A DNA stretch of 14,996 bases from Candidatus Nitrosopumilus sp. (GTDB lineage Archaea > Thermoproteota > Nitrososphaeria > Nitrososphaerales > Nitrosopumilaceae): NCBI GenBank assembly GCA_013203245.1, contig JABMOR010000104.1, positions 1 through 14,996 on the forward strand, written 5' to 3'. The position numbers and the translations under genes were made by a program. The notes below the pieces were generated by a model. The model did no database searches, was not told the DNA's origin, and saw only the letters and a program-made list of their open reading frames with translations. How positions within the stretch are numbered: position 1 is the first letter of the stretch; each line of letters opens with the position of its first letter. Of this stretch, positions 1-5,321 are shown piece by piece.

Positions 1-496
1 AAGTTAATTCAATTGCCATAAGATATGCATCTTCACCGTCTCGATAATACGCGTTTAATTGTTGCCTGATTACAAACCCATACTTTTCATATAATCGTAC
101 AGCATCAGTGTTGCTACACCTTACTTCTAAATAAAATTCATCACAATTTCTTAATTTTACACCGTTGACAGATTCCTCAACAAGTGCGTTCCCTATTCCT
201 TTTTTTCTATGTTCTTCAACTACCGCAATAGATACAACGTGGCCTTTTTTAACAAAACCTAGTTTCTTAAAATTTGAAAAACCAAATTCAGTTTTACACA
301 TAATATATCCAACATGTTTTCCTCCAATTTCAGCAACAATGAAAGCCTCAGGTAACTCAGCAAGTAAACTTTCATAGAAATAATCTGAATAATGCTCAGG
401 TAGAGTTTTGAGATTAATTTCCATTACAGAAATTAGATCGCTTGGTCCTGCTCTTCTAATATTACAATCTCCCAATTGTCTTAGAATCACTTGCAT
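1..496 (-). CDS. rimI: RimI/NatA-like N-terminal acetyltransferase (3' end cut by window)
   Basis: GNAT-fold protein that in archaea transfers acetyl from acetyl-CoA to the N-terminal amine of proteins (Ard1/NatA/RimI family). The minus strand reads open from an ATG at 496 to the window edge, giving 165 residues with no stop; only the extreme C-terminus is missing, since the family is about 150-180 aa. Visible marks are the N-terminal substrate-binding stretch NLKTLPEHY (about residues 28-36), the acetyl-CoA pyrophosphate loop RKKGIG (97-102) after the strand VVSIAVVEEH, and the C-terminal SNTDAVRLYEKYGF (128-141) typical of these enzymes. The start is an apparently leaderless ATG with an AT-rich TATA-like core about 26 bp upstream, shared with the divergent protease gene. 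The family is clear; substrate specificity cannot be read, and the symbol is by family only. Confidence 0.88.
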   Translation of the reverse strand, partial: MQVILRQLGDCNIRRAGPSDLISVMEINLKTLPEHYSDYFYESLLAELPEAFIVAEIGGKHVGYIMCKTEFGFSNFKKLGFVKKGHVVSIAVVEEHRKKGIGNALVEESVNGVKLRNCDEFYLEVRCSNTDAVRLYEKYGFVIRQQLNAYYRDGEDAYLMAIELT

Positions 497-546
497 GATT
501 GTGTGTAGTATTATCAATATTTAATTTTAAACCAAAAGACCATTTA
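497..546. promoter_or_regulatory. Bidirectional core promoter between acetyltransferase and M50 protease
   Basis: The 50 bp between the two divergent start codons (496 on minus, 547 on plus) contain one AT-rich block at 518-530 (tatttaatttt and its complement). Its centre lies about 25 bp from either start codon, the usual distance of an archaeal TATA box from the transcription start. This fits leaderless transcripts in both directions. Inferred from position and composition only. Confidence 0.5.
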
Positions 547-1680
547 ATGGAAAAATCAAGCCATAAGGAGATGGAAGATCCCTCACAAGAAGATATCATT
601 TCATTAGTTAATTCCATATTTCAGGTCAGTGATTACAATAAAACTGAATTTTCATTAGAATTTAAAATTGAAGATATGGATTTTAAATCAAAGTTTGAGG
701 GTTTGGCAAGAAAATTAGAAAATATGAGTTATGTTTGTAAATTAGAAAAGATGGAAGAGAGAGGATTACATGTTATCATTCAGAAATTCTCCCCAAAAAA
801 ACAACGAAAGTGGATGAGTACAGCATGGACTCCAAGAATATTGTTTGCAATTGTTATTTCATTTGTAATGATAGATGGATACTATAGAACATCAGGTACA
901 AATTCAATTGTTGAAATTGGAGATCCACTAGAAATGGCAGCAATATACACACTGTCATTATTAGGAATTTTAGGAGTTCATGAACTTGGCCATATTATTG
1001 CTGCAAAAATGCATGGTCTAAAAACAACATGGCCATATTTTATTCCAGGACTTCCAATAATTGGAATTCCAACATTTGGAGCATTTATTCAATCAAAAGG
1101 ATTAACAATTAATCGAGAGATATTATTTGACGTTGCCATTGCAGGTCCAATTGCAGGATTAGCAATTGCAGTAATAGTTTCAATTTATGGTGCATATACT
1201 GCACCAGTTTTAGATTCCGAGATTGCTGCAGGGTTGTTTGAAGAATCAAGATTAATTGAATGGAATCAAGGAGAGCCATTGTTAATGACTGCTAGTTTAG
1301 CATTATTTGGTAAAGGTGGAGCAGGACACGAAGTGATTATGACACCAGTAATGTTTGCAGCATGGATTGGTTTCTTAATTACATTTTTGAATTTATTACC
1401 CGCATGGCAATTGGATGGAGGACATATGGCAAGAACGTTGTTTGGAGCTAAACTTCACAAATATGCAACATATGGAAGCATGGCAATTCTCGTTTTGCTA
1501 AACTATTGGTTAATGGCACTTTTAATTTTATTTATGAGTTCAAGAAATCCAGGTGCAACACCATTAGATGATGTTTCACCACTATCAAAAAATAGAAAAC
1601 TGGCATATCTCGGAATTATTGTATTAGCAATTTTGTGTGCGCCACTACCATCAGGATTTTTATCAAGTTTACTACCTTAA
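547..1680 (+). CDS. M50 family membrane zinc metalloprotease (site-2 protease/EGY-like)
   Basis: Intramembrane zinc protease of family M50, expected to cut membrane-anchored proteins within or near the bilayer. With the start at 547 it has 377 residues. A soluble N-terminal domain of about 90 residues precedes the first membrane segment. The zinc site is HELGH (residues 145-149) in a transmembrane helix, followed by a GIPTFGAF stretch and DVAIAGPIAG; the third ligand motif LDGG is at 289-292. The FGAF and AGP arrangement resembles plant EGY-type and archaeal/cyanobacterial homologues rather than RseP, and no PDZ domain is seen. An in-frame ATG at 499 would add 16 residues but would leave only 2 bp to the divergent acetyltransferase start; 547 has a TATA-like core at the right distance for a leaderless mRNA. 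An ATG at 571 is also possible. The gene ends inside the 3' end of the convergent LarA-like gene. Physiological substrate unknown. Confidence 0.9.
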   Translation: MEKSSHKEMEDPSQEDIISLVNSIFQVSDYNKTEFSLEFKIEDMDFKSKFEGLARKLENMSYVCKLEKMEERGLHVIIQKFSPKKQRKWMSTAWTPRILFAIVISFVMIDGYYRTSGTNSIVEIGDPLEMAAIYTLSLLGILGVHELGHIIAAKMHGLKTTWPYFIPGLPIIGIPTFGAFIQSKGLTINREILFDVAIAGPIAGLAIAVIVSIYGAYTAPVLDSEIAAGLFEESRLIEWNQGEPLLMTASLALFGKGGAGHEVIMTPVMFAAWIGFLITFLNLLPAWQLDGGHMARTLFGAKLHKYATYGSMAILVLLNYWLMALLILFMSSRNPGATPLDDVSPLSKNRKLAYLGIIVLAILCAPLPSGFLSSLLP

Positions 1681-2754
1681 CAATAATCTTGCACCATCAG
1701 TAACTACTGCAACTTTTTGGCGTGGTCCTTGGGTTTTTAGAATATAATCCATAGAGTATTTTATGCCCTGCATAGAAATCAAATTTAGCTTCTTAGCATA
1801 AAATTCAGGTAAAATTGAAACTAATCCTATTTGAAAATTCTTTTGTATTTCTGAAAGAAACAACAAATTTTCCATTCCGTCAATGTATTTACTTGGATTT
1901 CGTAGTTGCTCTATAGTCAATCTATCTTCAACGTATTGTTGGAGTGCATCAGAACCCAAACCGCCTTTACATTCAGCAACTAAAATAGCAAGACCATCTT
2001 TTTTAATGGCATTAGAACAATTCCAAAGTGAAGAAAATGAATTTCCAAGATTGTCATTACTTGCATCTTTTCCAGTGCTTATCACCATCGTTTTATGTTG
2101 ACCAACATCTTTGATAGAATTAGATTCAAGGATTTTTGTCGATGCAATAGTTTCTGAAGGGTGTCCTATTGAAAAATTTACAATCCCATCAGAATTTGCA
2201 ATAATTTCCATTCCCTGAATTTCAAAATTATCTGCAAATTTTTTTGCTTCAGTTAAGCTTTCAGGATATTGTCCGGGAGTAGGAAGATTTCCTTGTCTTT
2301 TTGCATATGCCGAAAGCATTGATTCCTGACCAAATTTTTTGATAAGACGAGTGGAAATAGTCTCATATCCAAATAATCCATCAAATTCCATCTCGCCCAT
2401 GAATATAAGATTTGAATTAGAAATGCCAACATCATCAAATTCATTTATTGAACTTCCTTCAGGTAACCCTGATTTTACTAAATTTAGGATTTTTTTATCA
2501 GTTAATATTTTTGGGAATGGTTTAGATTTTTGTTCACACAGTGTAAACAAAGAAGAGATAATTTTTAGAATAGATTTAGAATTATGTAATACTACTAATT
2601 CTATGGGTTTAGACAAATCAAGTGTGTTTAATTTTTCATTGATCTCTGAATCATCTAGAATTTTACCTTCAGAATCAATTTTTTGCTCTAAATTTTCAGC
2701 TTTTATATCCAAAACTACGTCAGTGATACCATAATTTAACCAGATTTCAGGCAT
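1672..2754 (-). CDS. LarA/DUF2088-like protein of unknown function
   Basis: Hypothetical protein of 360 residues. The C-terminal half has a stretch resembling the nickel-dependent lactate racemase (LarA) C-terminal domain: a TMVISTGKDASND strand-loop (about 222-234), then DGLAILVAECKGGLGSD (about 253-269), matching the LarA pattern of GG-x-IILVAEC-x-x-G-x-G. In the N-terminal half the expected LarA catalytic His and the Lys that carries the nickel-pincer cofactor are not visible in the matching stretch (GEMEFDGLFGYETIST), so racemase activity is doubtful. I prefer the ATG at 2754 over 2787: it leaves 50 bp to the divergent pyrE with an AT-rich core in the middle, and residues before it look non-conserved. 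Stop is TAG; the last 9 bp overlap the convergent protease gene. The fold assignment is inference from motifs. Confidence 0.7.
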   Translation of the reverse strand: MPEIWLNYGITDVVLDIKAENLEQKIDSEGKILDDSEINEKLNTLDLSKPIELVVLHNSKSILKIISSLFTLCEQKSKPFPKILTDKKILNLVKSGLPEGSSINEFDDVGISNSNLIFMGEMEFDGLFGYETISTRLIKKFGQESMLSAYAKRQGNLPTPGQYPESLTEAKKFADNFEIQGMEIIANSDGIVNFSIGHPSETIASTKILESNSIKDVGQHKTMVISTGKDASNDNLGNSFSSLWNCSNAIKKDGLAILVAECKGGLGSDALQQYVEDRLTIEQLRNPSKYIDGMENLLFLSEIQKNFQIGLVSILPEFYAKKLNLISMQGIKYSMDYILKTQGPRQKVAVVTDGARLLLR

Positions 2755-2804
2755 AATTATTACATAATACAAAACAAAATAAATCAAGTGGAGTTAACTT
2801 TTGT
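2755..2804. promoter_or_regulatory. Bidirectional core promoter between LarA-like gene and pyrE
   Basis: The start codons at 2754 (minus) and 2805 (plus) are again separated by exactly 50 bp. The block aaaataaat (2776-2784; attt-attt-t on the minus strand) is centred about 25 bp from both starts, where a TATA box for leaderless transcripts would lie. Supported by position only. Confidence 0.45.
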
Positions 2805-3410
2805 ATGGAATTTGTAAAAGAGTTTGCAACCTTTTTGCATCAAAATGGCATAATAAAATTCGGTGAATTTACGCTAGCAAGTGGAAAACAGAGTTCGTAT
2901 TATGTTGATTTACGATTAGTTCCAAGTTACCCTCTTGAATTTAGAAAAATGGTGAAATTTCTTGAAAATGAAATTGAACAAGATATTGGATTAGATAATT
3001 TTGATTCAATTGTTTCAGTTCCCACAGGAGGTTTAGTAATTGCATCAGCATTGGCAATTGAAACTGTCAAACCCCTAATCTATGTTAGAAGTAAGCCAAA
3101 AGATTATGGAACATCAAAATCCGTTGAAGGGAAAATTCACGACGGTATGAAAGTTGTAATGATTGATGATGTTGCTACCACGGGAGGCTCTGTTGTTAAT
3201 GCAGTAAAATCTTTGAAAGAAGTAGACGTTTCAGTAAAAGATGCATATGTTATTGTAAACAGAATGGAGGGGGCCGATGAAGCATTGCTAGAATTAGGAG
3301 TTAAAATGCACTCAATTCTAAATATTTTACAAATTACAGAGGCTTTGTTTGAACAGAATCTAATTGATGTAAGCATCCTAGAAAAAGTAAAAAAACAAAT
3401 TAACAAATGA
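2805..3410 (+). CDS. pyrE: Orotate phosphoribosyltransferase
   Basis: Converts orotate plus PRPP to orotidine 5'-monophosphate, the fifth step of de novo pyrimidine synthesis, in the cytoplasm. The 201 residues match the family's usual length. Visible marks are FTLASGKQSSYYVDLR (residues 22-37, the orotate-side loop of type-I PRTases), SVPTGGLVIA (61-70), the flexible catalytic loop region YVRSKPKDYGTSKSVEG (93-109) with its lysines, and the PRPP-binding motif VVMIDDVATTGGS (117-129). The ATG at 2805 sits behind a TATA-like element at about -25 and has no Shine-Dalgarno site, consistent with a leaderless transcript. It is a single gene, not in a pyr cluster within this window. A T5 run at 3486-3490 could end its transcript. 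Confidence 0.95.
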   Translation: MEFVKEFATFLHQNGIIKFGEFTLASGKQSSYYVDLRLVPSYPLEFRKMVKFLENEIEQDIGLDNFDSIVSVPTGGLVIASALAIETVKPLIYVRSKPKDYGTSKSVEGKIHDGMKVVMIDDVATTGGSVVNAVKSLKEVDVSVKDAYVIVNRMEGADEALLELGVKMHSILNILQITEALFEQNLIDVSILEKVKKQINK

Positions 3411-3417
3411 GTAATGG

Positions 3418-3480
3418 CTGCTCAGTCAAATGCCTTCCAATCATCAATTCAGATATAACTCTGATTCTTCATCGCTGCCA
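3418..3480 (-). ncRNA. Candidate C/D box sRNA (2'-O-methylation guide)
   Basis: Read on the minus strand, this intergenic stretch holds in order: C box GCGATGA (3475-3469), a 16-nt spacer, D' box CTGA (3452-3449), C' box TGATGA (3446-3441) 2 nt later, a 15-nt spacer, and D box CTGA (3425-3422). The outer flanks GGCAGC and GCAGCC can pair with one A-A mismatch. This is the layout of archaeal box C/D guide RNAs, in which the nucleotides upstream of D and D' pair with the target rRNA or tRNA. A TTTTAAAA block at 3501-3508 lies about 25 bp upstream of the expected 5' end. Weak points: the C box has one change from RTGATGA, the D'-C' spacer is short, and no target could be searched. Confidence 0.42.
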
Positions 3481-3500
3481 GATGATTTTTAATTGGCTCA

Positions 3501-3508
3501 TTTTAAAA
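3501..3508 (-). promoter_or_regulatory. TATA-like element for the C/D sRNA candidate
   Basis: TTTTAAAA, a perfect palindrome, lies 25-33 bp upstream of the C box on the minus strand. It could drive the candidate sRNA, unless the RNA is processed from a tRNA read-through transcript. Confidence 0.3.
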
Positions 3509-3521
3509 CTAATGGAAATAA

Positions 3522-3595
3522 TGGGCCCGAAGGGCTTCGATCCCTTGGCTCACCGGTTATGAGCCGGTTACTCTACCAAGCTGAGTTACGGGCCC
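3522..3595 (-). tRNA. tRNA with CAU anticodon (elongator Met; Ile2 not excluded)
   Basis: The minus strand folds as a full cloverleaf: acceptor GGGCCCG/CGGGCCC (7 perfect pairs), D stem ACTC/GAGT, anticodon stem ACCGG/CCGGT with loop CTCATAA (anticodon CAT at 3559-3561), and T stem AAGGG/CCCTT with loop ATCGAAG. Discriminator is A; no CCA is encoded. G1-C72 and the lack of three G-C pairs at the base of the anticodon stem argue against initiator tRNA. A CAU anticodon can also belong to the modified tRNA-Ile that reads AUA, which the sequence alone does not settle. No intron. Confidence 0.93.
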
Positions 3596-3619
3596 TAAGC
3601 AAAGGGATTTTCCCTCAGG

Positions 3620-3626
3620 TATAAAA
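3620..3626 (-). promoter_or_regulatory. TATA box of the CAU tRNA gene
   Basis: TTTTATA on the minus strand lies 25-31 bp upstream of the first tRNA base, the standard archaeal position, in the short gap after the stop of the CADD-like gene. Confidence 0.55.
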
Positions 3627-3636
3627 TGTTATAAGA

Positions 3637-4269
3637 TTAACAGTATTCTTCGTAACAACTGTCAAGCAACAAATTTTGTGCTGAAATTGATTTATCAGCA
3701 ATTTCAATCAAGTAGCTAGAGTCAGCTGAAGATTTCTCCAAAATATTTCTCCAAGATGCTGCATGTCTAATGTCAGCTTCTGTATGAAGTTTGAAGTATT
3801 CTGTAGCTTCATTACTAGTCTTTCCATAAAATTCTGCCAAGCCATCAAGTTTGGTTTGACTGATTTTAGGAATTTCTTTTTCGAAAGCATACATGGCACA
3901 AGCACCACCATCAAAAGTATCCATCAATTGATTCAAGTCAGATACTGCTTTCTGGGTTTTAGTTGTTCCAGAATATGAGGTTAATTCATCTTCAGATATT
4001 CCAAGTTCGCCAGCAAAGGCAATCCAGGGTTTAATGTGATCAGATTCTTCTTGCTGATTTTCTAATAATTCATTAATTACTGATTGAGGTGACTTGTCAA
4101 TAATTGGAGTCATAAAAGAAGGAACTGCTTTTACAAGTTGAAAGTATTCTTTAGAATAACCTGCTAGTGATTCCTGTGTTAATTTTCCATCAGACCACAT
4201 TTGGTAAAATGGGTGTTTTAGTAAACTTCTTTCTTCTATCATTTCGTCAATTTTCTGTATTATATTCAT
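3637..4269 (-). CDS. CADD-like heme-oxygenase-fold diiron protein (TenA/PqqC superfamily; possible pABA synthesis)
   Basis: A 210-residue all-helical protein of the TenA/PqqC-like superfamily, closest by motif to CADD of Chlamydia, a self-sacrificing dimetal oxygenase that makes p-aminobenzoate from its own tyrosine. Matching marks: HPFYQMWSDGKLT (19-31, with the tyrosine Y22 aligned to the CADD substrate tyrosine), a Glu-rich stretch EESDHIKPW with H78, E130 in AMYAFEKEIP, K140 aligned to the CADD sacrificial lysine, and H162-x3-D166-x2-H169. The E-to-H spacing in the third helix is shorter than in CADD (E74 or E70 to H78), and the residue before E130 is Phe where CADD has Tyr. TenA thiaminase seems less likely because its catalytic Cys motif is not seen. 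Start ATG 4269 with a T-rich TATA-like element at 4291-4300, probably leaderless. The family is well supported; the pABA role is inference. Confidence 0.82.
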   Translation of the reverse strand: MNIIQKIDEMIEERSLLKHPFYQMWSDGKLTQESLAGYSKEYFQLVKAVPSFMTPIIDKSPQSVINELLENQQEESDHIKPWIAFAGELGISEDELTSYSGTTKTQKAVSDLNQLMDTFDGGACAMYAFEKEIPKISQTKLDGLAEFYGKTSNEATEYFKLHTEADIRHAASWRNILEKSSADSSYLIEIADKSISAQNLLLDSCYEEYC

Positions 4270-4290
4270 GATTCATCTTCAATAACGCCA

Positions 4291-4300
4291 ATAAAAAAAT
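4291..4300 (-). promoter_or_regulatory. TATA-like element of the CADD-like gene
   Basis: ATTTTTTTAT on the minus strand is centred about 26 bp upstream of the ATG at 4269, the spacing expected for a leaderless transcript. Confidence 0.4.
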
Positions 4301-4318
4301 CTTTGTTGTTTACAAAAG

Positions 4319-4326
4319 ATTTTATG
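4319..4326 (+). promoter_or_regulatory. TATA-like element of tRNA-Glu
   Basis: attttatg lies 24-31 bp upstream of the first tRNA base at 4350. A second AT-rich run (4331-4344) is too close to act as the TATA box. Confidence 0.4.
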
Positions 4327-4349
4327 CTCATAAAAAATAATTTTCATGG

Positions 4350-4428
4350 GTTCCAGTGGTGTAGACCGGTCAAGCATTTTGCCCTTTCAAGGCAAAGATC
4401 CCGGGTTCAAATCCCGGCTGGAGCACCA
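4350..4428 (+). tRNA. tRNA-Glu (UUC anticodon), CCA encoded
   Basis: Cloverleaf with acceptor GTTCCAG/CTGGAGC (one T-G pair), D arm GTGTAGACCGGTCAAGCA, anticodon stem TTGCC/GGCAA with loop CTTTCAA (anticodon TTC), and T arm CCGGG-TTCAAAT-CCCGG. Discriminator A at 4425 is followed by an encoded CCA (4426-4428), unlike the CAU tRNA nearby. No intron seen. Confidence 0.95.
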
Positions 4429-4435
4429 AGATTTA

Positions 4436-4457
4436 TTTACTTATAGCAAAGTTTTTT
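4436..4457 (+). promoter_or_regulatory. Promoter of the prenyl synthase, overlapping a T6 stop signal for tRNA-Glu
   Basis: tttacttata (4436-4445) lies 25-34 bp upstream of the TTG start at 4470. The T6 run at 4452-4457, about 25 bp after the tRNA, is a plausible archaeal terminator. The 41 bp between the two genes thus seem to hold both signals. Inferred from position. Confidence 0.35.
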
Positions 4458-4469
4458 GATCAGGTCATT

Positions 4470-5321
4470 TTGGACAGGAAAAATATCGAGATAAATCCTC
4501 TACTTGAAACTTATGGAAAATACATTCAGCGAATTAATCAAGCATTAGACGATGAACTCTCCATTTATTCAGAATCTGAATTTATTGAACCTCTAAAATA
4601 TTCCTTAGAGGGTGGAAAACGAATTAGACCTATAATTTTGAATTTGGCAGCTGAAAGTGTAGGTAAAATTGATGAAAATGTCCTTTCAGCTTCATGTGCT
4701 GTTGAATTTCTTCATATGGAATCAATTATCCATGATGATATTATTGATAATGAAACAATGAGAAGGCAAAAAGATCCTTTTCATGTAAAATATGGCTATA
4801 ACACCAGCGTATTAACTGGAGATTTTGTTTTAGGATTAATTCTTGCAATTTCTTCCAGATTAGACAATGCTAGAATTACAAAAGATTTGGCTACTACTGC
4901 CATGCAAATGAGTGAGGGGGAAATGATTGAAGGCATATTGGAAACTAGTAAAGATGTAACATTTGATGATTATCTTAAAGTCATCGAATACAAGACGGCA
5001 GTTGCATTTCAAGTTGCAGCTAGAATAGGGGCAATCATTGCAAATGGAACTGAAGAGCAAATTGAGGCTTTAACTGAATATGGGAAAAATATCGGAATTG
5101 CATATCAAATCAGAGATGATTTGTTAGATTGGAAAAATGAAGATAAATTATTTAATTTATTAGTTAAGAAAAGTTCTGATCCTAGAGATGTCTTTAACAA
5201 AATGGAAGAAATGTTAAAAGAATTTTCAGAAAAAGCAAGATCAGCATTAAGAAAGATTCCAGATAATGATGCAAAAATTAATCTGGACAATTTAATTAAA
5301 TTTACTTCATTTAAGGCATAA
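4470..5321 (+). CDS. Polyprenyl (geranylgeranyl-type) diphosphate synthase, short form
   Basis: Trans-prenyltransferase that condenses isopentenyl diphosphate with allylic diphosphates; in archaea the product feeds ether-lipid and quinone side chains. The 283 residues show GGKRIRP (48-54), the first Asp-rich motif DDIID in HDDIIDNETMRR (88-99), a KTA substrate lysine in IEYKTAVAF, and the second Asp-rich motif DDLLD in QIRDDLLDW. The usual segment after it (GK...GSD...EGKKTLP and the next helices, roughly 40-50 residues) is missing; the chain goes directly to a family-like C-terminal part (KARSALRKIPDNDA...). The frame is intact, so this looks like an internal shortening. The start is a TTG with no upstream ATG in frame and a TATA-like element at the leaderless distance. 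The 3' end overlaps the convergent nuoN by 11 bp. Chain length of the product cannot be fixed here. Confidence 0.87.
   Translation: MDRKNIEINPLLETYGKYIQRINQALDDELSIYSESEFIEPLKYSLEGGKRIRPIILNLAAESVGKIDENVLSASCAVEFLHMESIIHDDIIDNETMRRQKDPFHVKYGYNTSVLTGDFVLGLILAISSRLDNARITKDLATTAMQMSEGEMIEGILETSKDVTFDDYLKVIEYKTAVAFQVAARIGAIIANGTEEQIEALTEYGKNIGIAYQIRDDLLDWKNEDKLFNLLVKKSSDPRDVFNKMEEMLKEFSEKARSALRKIPDNDAKINLDNLIKFTSFKA

Noticed and set aside
499..546. Upstream start of the M50 protease at 499
   Set aside because: It would leave 2 bp to the divergent acetyltransferase start and consume the only promoter; the added residues are not family-like.
2339..2734. A 131-codon plus-strand open frame opposite the LarA-like gene
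   Set aside because: It lies wholly antisense to a longer frame with recognisable motifs; its translation is low-complexity and Ser/Phe-rich with no domain.
2755..2787. Upstream start of the LarA-like gene at 2787
   Set aside because: It would place the start 17 bp from pyrE and use up the promoter region; the added residues do not look conserved.
3408..3563. Small plus-strand open frame starting near the pyrE stop
   Set aside because: It runs into the tRNA gene on the other strand and has no protein-like pattern; the region is better explained as an RNA gene plus spacer.
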